The notes under the pieces are model-generated. The model did no database searches and had not been told where the DNA came from. It was given only the letters and a program-made list of their open reading frames with translations. From Flavobacterium sp. RSP15 (lineage in GTDB: Bacteria; Bacteroidota; Bacteroidia; Flavobacteriales; Flavobacteriaceae): a stretch of DNA of 64,000 nt. The DNA lies in assembly GCF_003968755.1 (NCBI RefSeq), contig NZ_RYDL01000004.1, forward strand, positions 124,001-188,000. The letters run 5' to 3'. Both the position numbers and the translations under genes were made by a program. Shown in pieces: positions 17,518 to 26,977 of the stretch (position 1 is its first letter; the number at the start of each line of letters is the position of its first letter).

Positions 17518-18504
17518 ATGAAAAATATCTTTGAAAATAACGACTATCGATACGGAATTGAGACCTTTCTATTGATGTACTTAAATCAATACCAATTAGT
17601 TTTGGGTGCTGATTTAGAAGATTATGCTAATAATCAAGAGTTATTTAATGACGAAAATCCTTGTAATATTTATTTTGTATTGAGAAGACCAAAAGTAACT
17701 GTTGACCCAACCTCTATTAAAATTGAAAAAAAAAGAGCACGTTTCAAGTTACTGATACACGTTAAAGAACAAATTAGCGAAGTAGATTTGTGTTGTGAAT
17801 TCCCTAAAGCAAAATCAAAAATAGAATATTTCACTAAATATCCATACAATATTCTTGCCTTTCGAGACCAAAAACAAGCACTTATGGTCGCTAGACCAAG
17901 TACACTCTTGGATAGTAATTTAGTAATTGACAATATCAAAACTGAAGATTTGGATTATGAAATTTTATACATAGGTCAAGCTTACGGGAAAGACGGTAAA
18001 AGAACTGCTTTAGATAGATTATCTTCACATGAAACAGTACAAAAAATTTATACACACACTTCAAACCAACATCCAGATTCAGACATATGGATTATGTTAA
18101 CAAATTTCACTCAACAGACTTTGATGGTTGCTGCGGGATTTGATTTAATAAAAGTAAGTGAAGAAGATTCAAAGTTAGAAAATGAAAAAATTGAACATCT
18201 TTTTGAAAATGATGGATTATTACTTTCTGATAAACAAAAAATAAACTTTACGGAAGCTGCGCTAATAAAATACTTTGAACCAAAGTACAACATTGAATTT
18301 AAAGACAATTTTCCTTCCTTAAAGCACAAATCATATTCCGAATGTTATAATTTAGACATTAAAGCACTTATAATAGAATTAGACACTTCAGAAATAATTA
18401 GAAAAATTTATACCGAAAAAACTGGAAGAAAACATCATCATCAAAAAATGTTTGAATTTAATTCTGACAAAGACAGAATGAGTTTATTGAAAATATTTGA
18501 ATAA
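17518..18504 (+). CDS. GIY-YIG-like nuclease-fold protein
   Basis: The 328-residue protein has a central segment, EILYIGQAYGKDGKRTALDRLSSH (148-171). It fits the GIY-YIG pattern of a YIG tripeptide followed by a conserved arginine and histidine. Further on, TEAALIKYFEPKYN supplies the glutamate and asparagine expected late in the domain. The first 140 residues form an unrecognised beta-rich domain. GIY-YIG proteins cut DNA with one metal ion. The first GIY tripeptide is not obvious, so activity is uncertain. It stands alone after the disrupted HNH gene. A host-defence or mobile-gene role is inferred from the neighbourhood. Confidence 0.5.
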   Translation: MKNIFENNDYRYGIETFLLMYLNQYQLVLGADLEDYANNQELFNDENPCNIYFVLRRPKVTVDPTSIKIEKKRARFKLLIHVKEQISEVDLCCEFPKAKSKIEYFTKYPYNILAFRDQKQALMVARPSTLLDSNLVIDNIKTEDLDYEILYIGQAYGKDGKRTALDRLSSHETVQKIYTHTSNQHPDSDIWIMLTNFTQQTLMVAAGFDLIKVSEEDSKLENEKIEHLFENDGLLLSDKQKINFTEAALIKYFEPKYNIEFKDNFPSLKHKSYSECYNLDIKALIIELDTSEIIRKIYTEKTGRKHHHQKMFEFNSDKDRMSLLKIFE

Positions 18505-18995
18505 AATACTGATGGTAGCACACGTTTGTAGCAATTGATTTTTTTGGCTTAATTTAGATTTGATTTTGTATTTGTAAAATTTGTGTTTAACCTAAAAAAA
18601 ACTTAAGTTAATTCCAAACCAGCTGTGGTAAGTGACATTAACTGTAAGTATCAAAGTTTATTGCTAACAATTGGAGTTTAAACAAAAAAGTTTAATCTTT
18701 TGAACTATGAATAAAGCTAGAATTATTCATAATAGTGAAATTGTTTGAGCTGATACTTTACTTGAACTTTATCCAAACTATAGTGAACTTGAGTTTTGTA
18801 TGTATTCATGAGATATGTTTGGTGTGTATCTCCCAGCTCCACAAAATATGTTTTTAAAATGATGCAAAGTACCTCCCGTCTTTGAGTATTACTGTTTATT
18901 CTAATGTGTCTATTAATAGATATTTGATTATATAACAACATAGGGATTTAGTTTACTTATAATTTGCATATATTGTTAATTTTTATAATAATTAA
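18505..18995. other. Intergenic region between convergent genes
   Basis: About 490 bp, AT-rich, between the GIY-YIG-like gene (+) and the 959-residue nuclease gene (-). The segment GTAGCACACGTTTGTAGCAA just after the first gene may be another cassette-boundary motif. I found no convincing gene or strong terminator. Confidence 0.4.
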
Positions 18996-21875
18996 TCACA
19001 ATAAATTTTTATAAAATATCTCTGAAATTTTAGAGTTGAATTCTCTTTTAAGTTCAATGTCCACTGAATTAATTAAAGGTTTAATTCCTTTAAGACTTTT
19101 TAGTATATAGACATTATCGGCAGCTAATATCCATTTCGCATTAAAGTTTGTGTAATCATATTCATTAGGATTTAATAACCATTTTTCATATTCAGAAATA
19201 TGATCGAGCCCCTCTAATAGTTCTGATTTTCTATCAATTTTTAGAATGTTTAATAAAATTATAAAGTTATAAAACCTATATCCTTCAAAAACAGGTTTTC
19301 CTTCTTTAAACTCATTTTCAAAACCTTTTTCTCTGTTAAGTTTTATTATTGCTATATATTTTTTAAAATAATCTTTCTTTCTATAATCATATAATTTCTT
19401 TCTAATCAAATCGTCATAAATTTCATAATGAAATTCTTGATCCAACATTTCTTCAATTTCAGTGTTTAAAATTTGTTTACACTGATCATCAACAATATTC
19501 AATAAAAATGATACGGACCTCCATTTATGAATACCATCAATATTACCAATTACTTTATTTATTAATCGTTTGTTATTAATTTTTGTATTTGGAAAGAACT
19601 TACTTAATGCTAAAGATGTATCTTTAATTAATCCCTCATATTTATTATTATTTGGTTTATCTCTATCAATAGCTATTTCCAATATTTTTATTAATTGTTC
19701 AGGTGAAAAAAAACATCCTTTTTTCTTAATAAAATACCCTAATTCTTGTAGATGATACCACGCTAAATTATCTTCAACACTTAAAAAATCAATAATAACT
19801 TTAGAAAATAAGCTAAACATTTTTTCTGAAATATTTATTTTTGATAAAAGAGTGAATGAATTAGAAACTAAACCTGTGTACCTTTCACTGAACTGTAAAT
19901 CAATTAAATACTCCTCAAATATTCTGTTTTTATGAGGAGAATTTGCAAAAATACCGTTGTCATAGTATGATTTTAATAGGTTTGTTATAGTATTTACTAA
20001 TTTTATTTCGCTGTCTTCATCAATTTTTATTAATTCAATTTTTGAAAATAGTTTTTTAAATTCAGTAGAATCTACATTGACGAGAAACTCTATCAAGGTG
20101 GATGAATTGAAAGAATTTAATCCTTCTCCCTTTGTTAGATAACTTTCTAAAAAGCCTTTAAAAATTTTGCCAATAAGTAATTTATAATCATGGAATACAT
20201 TATAAATAATTCTATTTTTGTTTAGATGTAATTGAAGTCGATTATATTCAATTGCTAATTCATAAATATAATTTGAACCAAAACGACTATGATCGTCCCC
20301 TCTATCATATAATTTTTTTAAATTAACTATCTGCTCTAATAATTTATCAACTTCATTGTTTACAGATAAAAATAACTTATTATCTTTTATGTTATGAAGA
20401 TAATTTCTAACATCATCACTTATACTATATTCTATTTCTTCATAAAGAATTTTATTTAAATCAATATTTCGTATTTCTTCTTTAATTTCAAAACTATCTT
20501 GTAAACTCTCATCTTCCCAAACTAAATTTAGCAAATATTTCATGTTTAGTTTTGCTAAAAAATATTCAACCTCAAAACCCTCTTTTCCTTGGATTTTCTC
20601 ACTCAAAGTCTTATAAATATTAAAAGCATCCTTATAGTTGTTTGCAGAAACAAGATAATTACCATACGCATATTCTAATGTTAAATGCTCTTCTTTATTC
20701 TTTGCAACTTTAAGCTTTCTTAAAAGATGTTTAAAATCAAGGGTGTCAAAATTGCATGAAACACAATCACAAGAAGTATATTTTAATATATCAATACTTT
20801 TGGTATAACCTTCTTCTTTAGAAAAATGAAAATGGTGCTTATGTGAAAAGCCTATTCCATTTGATCTTGATACAATTATTTTTTTGTAATCTTGAATACA
20901 GCTTACTTCTGTTATTTGTGAATGGTTTAGAGTTTTTATAAATTCATTTATTTTACCCTGATAATCAATTACTTTACTATCTTCTAATTCTGTCTTTAAT
21001 TTATCTGAAATAATTACAAAACCATCATTAAAATCTAAACCTTTAAATAATTCGTGAATTTTTGGATTTATGGTAAGTAAATTACCATCTCTATAATGCC
21101 ATATATTCTCATTTAAAATATTAAAAGGTTTTATACTTGCCAAGTAATTAGGATCAATATAATTTAATCCTTTAAACTGAATCAATGAAGAATATATTTC
21201 ATCAAGAATGTGTCTAGGTTTTTCATTCTCTTTTAATTTTTTAAGGCTAATTTCATAAAGTTTATCTGTACTAGACCTTTCTCCTTTAGTAATAAATCGG
21301 TCTTTATGAAATACAAATAAAATTTCTTTAAGCTTCTCTTCATTTATTAAATCTTCAAGAAAAAATACTTGATATTTTCCTTGAAACTTTGAAGAATAAA
21401 ACCTTATTTCCTTAAAATTTGAGACAATTACCCACTTACAATTTTCTCCCATTTTGGTTGCATACTCAAATGCTTGCGCAACGGACGATTTGGATTCGAT
21501 TCTATTTTGTTTTTTATCAAGGTCAATACTAGCATCTTTAATTTCAATTACTGCTCTAACATCATTAAGATCCTTACTTTTAGAAAAAAAACCTAATACA
21601 CCATCTGGTTTAGTTCCGTCTACTATTGTTTTTGCTTCTTCTCTTAAAGTCCAATAGTTTGAGTTTCCGTAATTAAACCCTAAAATATCACCAAAAAATT
21701 CGTTTAAAAATCTTGATTTAAATTCTTCTTCTTTTAAACTTCCTATTTTTCCTGAATTTAGTTCCTTTATTAAACCGTCAATAATATTTCTAGCTAACCT
21801 TATATTAGGCACATTGGATAATTTGAAATTTGGAATGTAATTTGAAAGAAAATCTTGTGTAAATAAAGGTTGCAT
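18996..21875 (-). CDS. PD-(D/E)XK nuclease-domain protein with long helical C-terminus
   Basis: The 959-residue protein begins with a nuclease domain like that of Eco57I-type enzymes. The motif KPDGVLGF (D91) is followed by VIEIKDA (E111, K113), the PD-(D/E)XK triad spacing. It lacks the methylase motif NPPY that Eco57I enzymes carry, so this is not a type IIG enzyme. Near residues 365-376 is a cysteine cluster, SCDCVSCNFD. The rest (380-959) is almost wholly helical, with TPR-like stretches such as EHLTLEYAYGNYLVSANNYKDAFNIYKTL. It is monocistronic, with nothing co-oriented nearby. A single-gene defence nuclease with a sensing solenoid is a reasonable guess. Confidence 0.65.
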   Translation of the reverse strand: MQPLFTQDFLSNYIPNFKLSNVPNIRLARNIIDGLIKELNSGKIGSLKEEEFKSRFLNEFFGDILGFNYGNSNYWTLREEAKTIVDGTKPDGVLGFFSKSKDLNDVRAVIEIKDASIDLDKKQNRIESKSSVAQAFEYATKMGENCKWVIVSNFKEIRFYSSKFQGKYQVFFLEDLINEEKLKEILFVFHKDRFITKGERSSTDKLYEISLKKLKENEKPRHILDEIYSSLIQFKGLNYIDPNYLASIKPFNILNENIWHYRDGNLLTINPKIHELFKGLDFNDGFVIISDKLKTELEDSKVIDYQGKINEFIKTLNHSQITEVSCIQDYKKIIVSRSNGIGFSHKHHFHFSKEEGYTKSIDILKYTSCDCVSCNFDTLDFKHLLRKLKVAKNKEEHLTLEYAYGNYLVSANNYKDAFNIYKTLSEKIQGKEGFEVEYFLAKLNMKYLLNLVWEDESLQDSFEIKEEIRNIDLNKILYEEIEYSISDDVRNYLHNIKDNKLFLSVNNEVDKLLEQIVNLKKLYDRGDDHSRFGSNYIYELAIEYNRLQLHLNKNRIIYNVFHDYKLLIGKIFKGFLESYLTKGEGLNSFNSSTLIEFLVNVDSTEFKKLFSKIELIKIDEDSEIKLVNTITNLLKSYYDNGIFANSPHKNRIFEEYLIDLQFSERYTGLVSNSFTLLSKINISEKMFSLFSKVIIDFLSVEDNLAWYHLQELGYFIKKKGCFFSPEQLIKILEIAIDRDKPNNNKYEGLIKDTSLALSKFFPNTKINNKRLINKVIGNIDGIHKWRSVSFLLNIVDDQCKQILNTEIEEMLDQEFHYEIYDDLIRKKLYDYRKKDYFKKYIAIIKLNREKGFENEFKEGKPVFEGYRFYNFIILLNILKIDRKSELLEGLDHISEYEKWLLNPNEYDYTNFNAKWILAADNVYILKSLKGIKPLINSVDIELKREFNSKISEIFYKNLL

Positions 21876-22252
21876 ATCTATAAAATGTGTTTGAAAAATA
21901 AAGATATTAATTAGTAAGGGGATTTTTTCATATTGTCAATTTTCTTTATATTATTTTTTTATAAAAGTGAGATTCCGATTTAAACTTTTTTTAAAATATC
22001 ATCAATTTATTCAAATCCTGCAGAAATGGTTCGTAAATATATAGATCCCTTGAGAAATAAATTCCTCTGATACCCGTTTCTCCATAGCTCTGCCGCTCGT
22101 TTGCATCGAGTACTATTAGAAGTTAAAAACAGAGCGTTTTTAACGAGGATAACTAAAACGCGATGGCGAAATTACATTCCGTGACCCAGCTCAACGAGTC
22201 TCCCGCCCTCGAACAACTCCCATTTATCCGAAATACAGCAAATAAAAAAAAT

Positions 22253-22287
22253 ATGCGGTGATTATTCCTATTTATCACCGCATTTTT
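22253..22287 (+). terminator. Terminator-like hairpin
   Basis: ATGCGGTGA and TCACCGCAT form a perfect 9-bp stem, followed by TTTTT on the + strand. No + strand gene ends just before it. It may insulate rteC from upstream transcription. Confidence 0.6.
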
Positions 22288-22337
22288 GCGGTAAATATAA
22301 AGCTGGTTTACCGTAGTAGTACAAAAAACAAAGTATG

Positions 22338-22374
22338 CAATTCGGGAATTTCACTATTCAATTCGGGAATCGAA
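22338..22374. promoter_or_regulatory. Double operator candidate upstream of rteC
   Basis: CAATTCGGGAATT (22338-22350) and TTCAATTCGGGAATCGAA (22357-22374) are two imperfect palindromes of the type seen at 331-348 and 24536-24574. The second is about 95 bp before the rteC start. Confidence 0.5.
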
Positions 22375-22468
22375 CACCACACCATTTGCACGCTTAGCGA
22401 CCATCAAATAGATTTACAGCCCTATCCAATTACCAAACAAGTCAATTTGTAAATCTTAAACCGCTTCA

Positions 22469-23314
22469 ATGAAATTATTTTCTGAATCCTTGATGTCTCA
22501 ATTAGAGCAGCAATTAAAAGTAATCCATCTGCAAACAGAAAATCCAATTCAATCGGCCGAATTAGCCATTAAAAGTAGCGTTACTGCCTTAGAGAGACTA
22601 AAATCCTCTTTCATAAAATACAAATCGTTGAACAAGAAAGAAGAAATAGAATTCTTTCGCGATATCAAACCAAAGTTTGCGGCTAAACTGATTTACTATA
22701 GCGAAATCTATACTATAGAAACCAACAAGCCATTGGGTTCCCATAAAACAATAGCTAAATATTATAACTCAGAACTTCTTAAATTAAAAGTTTTCTTCAA
22801 ACAAAACCAGGAATTTTATCGTTACTGTCGCACGGCTAACAGCTGTCTCGATAGCAAATATTATATACGCGAAAAATACGACCTTAAATTAATGATGGAC
22901 AGTGTTTATTTTCAAATAGACCATCGATTCGCGACCTCTCACGACTATAAGATGGCTCGCATAATAGCGAACGAAGAAATAAAAAATTTTCTGGTGGAGC
23001 AAATGGAAAAACTAGAAAGAAAGCCAATAACAACACAATCACCTTCTCAACTCTCTAAAGGCCCAAAATGGACGGGATCAAAAGTAGATCTGATAGAATT
23101 GATTTATGCGCTCCATACAGAAGGCGTTTTTAATAACGGAACCTCAGGACTAAAAGAAGTCACAACCTTTTTCGAGTCATCTTTTAATATTGATTTAGGG
23201 CAATTCCACCGCGTCTTTCTCGAAATCCGAAACAGAAAAACGGAAAGAACTAAATTCCTCAATACCCTCAAAAACAAACTCACAATCCGCATGGATGATG
23301 CAGATGAGAATTAA
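22469..23314 (+). CDS. rteC: RteC-family regulator
   Basis: The 281-residue protein matches the RteC family in length and sequence style. The N-terminus is MKLFSESLMSQLEQQL, a central region reads KPKFAAKLIYYSEIYTIE, and the C-terminal winged-helix region reads KWTGSKVDLIELIYALHTEGVFNNGTSGLKEVTTFFES. RteC of the conjugative transposon CTnDOT activates excision genes, and relatives mark integrative elements across the Bacteroidota. Its presence is the best protein evidence that this part of the window belongs to such an element. The rteA/rteB two-component partners are not nearby. Tandem palindromes upstream suggest it is itself regulated. Confidence 0.85.
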   Translation: MKLFSESLMSQLEQQLKVIHLQTENPIQSAELAIKSSVTALERLKSSFIKYKSLNKKEEIEFFRDIKPKFAAKLIYYSEIYTIETNKPLGSHKTIAKYYNSELLKLKVFFKQNQEFYRYCRTANSCLDSKYYIREKYDLKLMMDSVYFQIDHRFATSHDYKMARIIANEEIKNFLVEQMEKLERKPITTQSPSQLSKGPKWTGSKVDLIELIYALHTEGVFNNGTSGLKEVTTFFESSFNIDLGQFHRVFLEIRNRKTERTKFLNTLKNKLTIRMDDADEN

Positions 23315-23392
23315 ATTTGGGCTTTTAAATCCGCCCTTAAATTAAAAACATCAAAAAACAACGAAAAACGGAATGGCAGTGCTCCGCAAGCT

Positions 23393-23507
23393 GAGCCTGA
23401 AAGGCGAACGGCTAGGGGCGCGGAATGGAGTTTTCAGGTAGTTTTTACGTTTTGAATTTTCAGGCAGTGAAATCGAAGATTATTTCATCCGTTCGCCTTT
23501 CAGGCTC
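23393..23507. repeat. Perfect 19-bp inverted repeat downstream of rteC
   Basis: GAGCCTGAAAGGCGAACGG (23393-23411) is repeated exactly, inverted, at 23489-23507. The 77 bp between them include two copies of TTTTCAGGYAG. The stem is far more GC-rich than its surroundings. It may be a processed RNA structure, a terminator or a recombination or transfer-related site. Confidence 0.6.
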
Positions 23508-23554
23508 GGGTCATGAATACCAAAAAACAATAATAAACCATGAATAGTTTTTTG

Positions 23555-23582
23555 TTACTTTTTTCATCATGTAAAAAAGTAA
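23555..23582. repeat. TTACTTTTTT / AAAAAAGTAA hairpin
   Basis: Perfect 10-bp arms around CATCATGT. The same arms recur at 26751-26778 around CATCAAGG, and a single arm occurs at 24411. It is an A/T-rich symmetrical element that could act as a weak terminator in both directions. Confidence 0.5.
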
Positions 23583-23665
23583 AATCTATAATCAGAGACC
23601 ATTCATTATTGAAAATACAAATCAAAGATCCTGCGAACACCATTTAAAATAAAAATTTGACAAAC

Positions 23666-23693
23666 TAAAAAAAGGCTGCCCATCTGGACAGCC
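23666..23693 (-). terminator. Terminator of the lipoprotein gene
   Basis: On the minus strand GGCTGTCC pairs with GGGCAGCC (one G-U) around AGAT and is followed by TTTTTTT. It lies about 50 bp downstream of the lipoprotein stop codon at 23742. Confidence 0.8.
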
Positions 23694-23741
23694 CTATCAA
23701 CCTAATTATTTAAAAATAAAATTTCTATTACAAATCAACAG

Positions 23742-24383
23742 CTAGTACTTTTTTGATGAACTAACTTCTCTAAAAAGAATAGTCCAATCAGGATCTTTAT
23801 TCTTTGGAGGTGTTATTGACTCCTCATAAGTTTCATACCGAACAACAGATGAATTCGTTAAAACAACCTCTTTATCATTTTCCGTAAACGTCTCATTTAT
23901 CAAAACACTCGCTTCATAAGCAACTATAAAATCATATAGAACTTCATATCGTTCTTCCGTTTTTGAAAGAAGCAGCAAGGAATTAACAAACCGACTAAAA
24001 CTTAATTTGGCTTCTACTGATAAATCCCAATTAGCAACTAATTCAGACAGACTAGCCAAAAGAATAGGCGATACTTTTCCTGATGATAAAGAATTGGTAT
24101 CACTACTCTTCATGCTGCTAATTACACTACCTTTTTGTAGATTTTGAAGAAAGACATAAGCCTTTTGCTTATAAAGTCTTCTTCCTGCCTCATCATAAGG
24201 ATTAGCACTATTAGCTGGAATGATACGACTACTTATTGATTTGTCTTTAGTGTAGTGCGTTCTCTTTTCAAAACTATTGGGTGCATTGTCAATAGTTGAT
24301 TCAGAATCAGTACTACAAGACTGCAGAATAAGCGAAATGGAATAGCACATTAAAATGGCTAGGAATAAAAATACTTTTTTCAT
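23742..24383 (-). CDS. Putative lipoprotein of unknown function
   Basis: The 213-residue protein has a clear lipoprotein signal peptide (KKVFLFLAILMCYSISLILQSC, cysteine near residue 23) followed by a low-complexity polar linker. A mostly helical domain at 80-190 contains LSELVANWDLSVEAKLSFSRFVNSLLLLS. I recognise no family. It is monocistronic, with its own terminator, and is divergent from the TPR-AraC regulator gene. The 370-bp gap between them carries operator-like palindromes, so the regulator may control it (inference). Confidence 0.65.
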   Translation of the reverse strand: MKKVFLFLAILMCYSISLILQSCSTDSESTIDNAPNSFEKRTHYTKDKSISSRIIPANSANPYDEAGRRLYKQKAYVFLQNLQKGSVISSMKSSDTNSLSSGKVSPILLASLSELVANWDLSVEAKLSFSRFVNSLLLLSKTEERYEVLYDFIVAYEASVLINETFTENDKEVVLTNSSVVRYETYEESITPPKNKDPDWTILFREVSSSKKY

Positions 24384-24535
24384 TTTTGTAAATGTTTTAA
24401 ATGTTACTGATTACTTTTTTCATCAGTTCTTTTCACCCGGGGTAATGGGAACAGTGGCGATTTTGCTCATAACAAAACCATTCGAATTCAGGGCAAAACT
24501 AAATGTGTACTCCGTAACACACAACACAACTGCTG

Positions 24536-24588
24536 TTCAATTCGGGAATTTAATAGGTGTAATTCCTGAATTGACAACAGTCAATTCA
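24536..24588. promoter_or_regulatory. Operator candidates between the lipoprotein and TPR-AraC genes
   Basis: TTCAATTCGGGAATTTAA (24536-24553) is followed by an inverted copy AATTCCTGAATTGA (24561-24574) and a half-site GTCAATTCAT near 24579. These are the same motif family as at 331-348 and 22338-22374. Their place in a divergent intergenic region supports a regulatory role. Confidence 0.5.
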
Positions 24589-24755
24589 TAAACAATTAGT
24601 ACATAACCAACAACTTAACATTCAAAAAATACATTTAGGGTCCCTCAGGTTAATTGTCTTAATTATTGAAGTTTTTTAGCTACATTTATTCCTGATAAAT
24701 AGAGACCCAACTCCTCTATTTTGTTTTTAAAACGCTATAATCCCCATTTTAGAAC

Positions 24756-26411
24756 ATGAAAAAAAACTACTTAATCTTACTTTTACTTTGTTTTTTTATC
24801 AGCTTAAACGCTCAAAAAAAGTTTATAATTCCAGATAGTCTCTCAAATAAAGACTGTAACTACTTCAATGAAAAAATAAATTATAAGGAAAGTGATAGTT
24901 TAAAAGAACGCTTATATGCACAGTCTTGGTTAGCTAAAGCCAAATCCGAAAGAAACGATAAGCAAATAGCTCTCGCCTATAAATCCTTAATATATAAATT
25001 CGATAAAAAACTCCGACACCTATATGCTGACAGTTTGGTTATTGCTGCTAAAAGAACAAACAGTGCTGAATTGATTGGATCCGCTTATATGACAAAAGGA
25101 ATAGTATATTATGATGATAAAAAGATGATGAAAGCACTGGACAATTACCTCATTGCCGATGATTATATTTCCAAGACAAACGACGAATATCTTATTTACA
25201 AATTAAAATACTGCAAAGCGCTAACTAAATATTATCTTGGATTTTATCACGAAGCAATAAGTTTATTCAAAGAGTGCGTTACTTATTTTAAAGAGCAAAA
25301 TGATCACGCCTATGTCAATTCATTATATTCATTAGGTCAATGCTACAGCAGAGTTAATAAATACCAATTAAGCAGTCAAATAAATCAAATAGGAATAAAA
25401 GCGGCAATTCAATTTGAAATTTTCAGAATGAAATCATACTTTCTATTTTCTGAAGGTATAAACCAATCTTTTAAACACAACTATGTCGATGCTATAAAAA
25501 AATTATCGTTGGCATTACCGGATATTAAGAGTAATAAAGATTTTGCCAATGAAACTCTTGCTTATTTTTATATCGGTAAAAATTATTGGTCTCAAAATCA
25601 AAAAGAAAAAGCCGTAGCCTATTTCAAAAAAGTAGATATAATTTTCCAACAGCAAAACTATATAAGTCCGGAATTAAGGGAGGCTTATGAACTGCTAATT
25701 GATTATTCTCTAATTAAAAATGATAAAAAAGCACATTTAATTTACGTAGATCAACTCTTAAAAATCGATCAATTATTAGAACACAATTACAAATACCTTT
25801 CAGGAAAAATAACTAAAGTATACGATACTGAAAAACTACTGCAAACGCAACGTAATTTAGAAAACTCCAATAATTCCATAACTATTATTGCCATTAGTAC
25901 CACAGCAGTCTTGATGTCAATAATTTCATTCCTTGTTTACAGACATTTTAGATCTAAAAAATTATTCCAAGAGCTGATGAACCGCCAACCGGCAACATCG
26001 AAATTATTTGTAGCAAACGGAAGTAAGGAACTCGATATCAATCCTGAAGTAGTTGCTGCAATCCTAAAAAAATTGGAAAAATTCGAAATCAGTAAAAAGT
26101 ATCTCGAAAAAGAGATGAATTTATTGAAATTGGCTTCTTTATTGAATACAAATACCAAATATGCTTCAAAAATAATTGCAAAATACCGTAACAAAGGAAT
26201 CATTGAATATATCACTGATCTTAAGATTGATCATATCATAGAATTGCTTAAAAGTGAGAATAAATACCGTATTTACAAAAACAAATCTCTAGCAGAAGAA
26301 GCTGGATTTGGTTCTACTCAAAACTTCACAAGAGCATTTAAATCCCGTACAGGAATATCCCCTAGCTACTTCTGTACGGAATTAAACAAATCAATAGCAG
26401 TAAACAATTAA
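24756..26411 (+). CDS. TPR-containing membrane-bound AraC-family regulator
   Basis: The 551-residue protein has a signal sequence (NYLILLLLCFFISLNAQ), then about six TPR-like repeats in the periplasmic part (50-350; for example AYFYIGKNYWSQNQKEKAVAYFKKV). One membrane span near 370-392 (SITIIAISTTAVLMSIISFLVYR) follows. A cytoplasmic AraC-type DNA-binding domain lies at about 440-545 (LAEEAGFGSTQNFTRAFKSRTGISPSYF). This one-component layout is common in flavobacteria. It is thought to pass a periplasmic signal straight to transcription, although the mechanism is not known. It is monocistronic and divergent from the lipoprotein gene. Confidence 0.85.
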   Translation: MKKNYLILLLLCFFISLNAQKKFIIPDSLSNKDCNYFNEKINYKESDSLKERLYAQSWLAKAKSERNDKQIALAYKSLIYKFDKKLRHLYADSLVIAAKRTNSAELIGSAYMTKGIVYYDDKKMMKALDNYLIADDYISKTNDEYLIYKLKYCKALTKYYLGFYHEAISLFKECVTYFKEQNDHAYVNSLYSLGQCYSRVNKYQLSSQINQIGIKAAIQFEIFRMKSYFLFSEGINQSFKHNYVDAIKKLSLALPDIKSNKDFANETLAYFYIGKNYWSQNQKEKAVAYFKKVDIIFQQQNYISPELREAYELLIDYSLIKNDKKAHLIYVDQLLKIDQLLEHNYKYLSGKITKVYDTEKLLQTQRNLENSNNSITIIAISTTAVLMSIISFLVYRHFRSKKLFQELMNRQPATSKLFVANGSKELDINPEVVAAILKKLEKFEISKKYLEKEMNLLKLASLLNTNTKYASKIIAKYRNKGIIEYITDLKIDHIIELLKSENKYRIYKNKSLAEEAGFGSTQNFTRAFKSRTGISPSYFCTELNKSIAVNN

Positions 26412-26977
26412 AAATATTTTTTTGGTATGATTTTTATACACTCAAAAAACACTAGAAAAAATTAGCTCTACTCACTCATATAACCCGCTGGGTATAATTA
26501 TTCAAAACGTCAGTTCAAGGCATAAATTTTATTTCAAAAAAAGCAATATAAAATGACGTTTAAGATTTTAAATATGTTTAGCCAACTCGCTAATATTTAC
26601 CAGACCCAAACGTCATTAGCATATGCAGTCGAGTGTCAAATGTTTGAAGAATGCGCAAAAAGAAAAGCTGTTTGAGCGCAGCGAGTGCTGCCTCTTTTAG
26701 CACTCGAAAACTAATTTGACCGACAGGGGTAGGCAGGCTTGATTTTTTTGTTACTTTTTTCATCAAGGAAAAAAGTAAAGATTTCTTCAAACAAAAAATC
26801 AGTACTTACGTAAACGTACTTCTTATATCCGCTCTTATATTTTTATTAAAAAAAGTCAATAACCACAACCATTTCAAAATAAATGCTCCTTTTTTCTTTC
26901 ACAACTTGTGAACCACTTGTGATATAAAATCAACCAATACCAACACTTTTGTACCATAACAACCTAAAACATAAGTT
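26412..26977. other. Intergenic region before the excisionase-type gene
   Basis: 566 bp with no convincing gene. It has the second copy of the TTACTTTTTT/AAAAAAGTAA hairpin (26751-26778) and a short GC-rich palindromic patch near 26675-26710 (GAGCGCAGCGAGTGCTG...AGCACTCG). The minus-strand frame at 26590-26790 overlaps these repeats and I do not accept it. Confidence 0.45.
26751..26778. repeat. Second copy of the TTACTTTTTT / AAAAAAGTAA hairpin
   Basis: The arms are identical to those at 23555-23582, with loop CATCAAGG. Both copies follow sequence of the form TTTTTTGTTACT. Confidence 0.5.

Larger units (their letters stand above)
21876..22468. other. Intergenic region upstream of rteC
   Basis: Nearly 600 bp without a convincing gene. 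It contains a terminator-like hairpin (22253-22287) and two copies of the CAATTCGGGAAT operator candidate (22338-22374). The 64-codon frame at 22258-22452 overlaps both and is not credible. Confidence 0.5.

Noticed and set aside
18723-18941. 72-codon minus-strand frame downstream of the GIY-YIG-like gene
   Set aside because: No motif, no context and an AT-rich random-looking composition.
18996-21875. Type IIG (Eco57I) restriction-modification enzyme
   Set aside because: The nuclease domain is present but no methylase motifs (NPPY, FxGxG-like) occur in the rest of the protein.
22258-22452. 64-codon frame upstream of rteC
   Set aside because: It overlaps the terminator hairpin and the operator palindromes and has no recognisable features.
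26590-26790. 66-codon minus-strand frame
   Set aside because: It covers palindromic repeats and the TTACTTTTTT hairpin. The sequence has no natural protein character beyond that.
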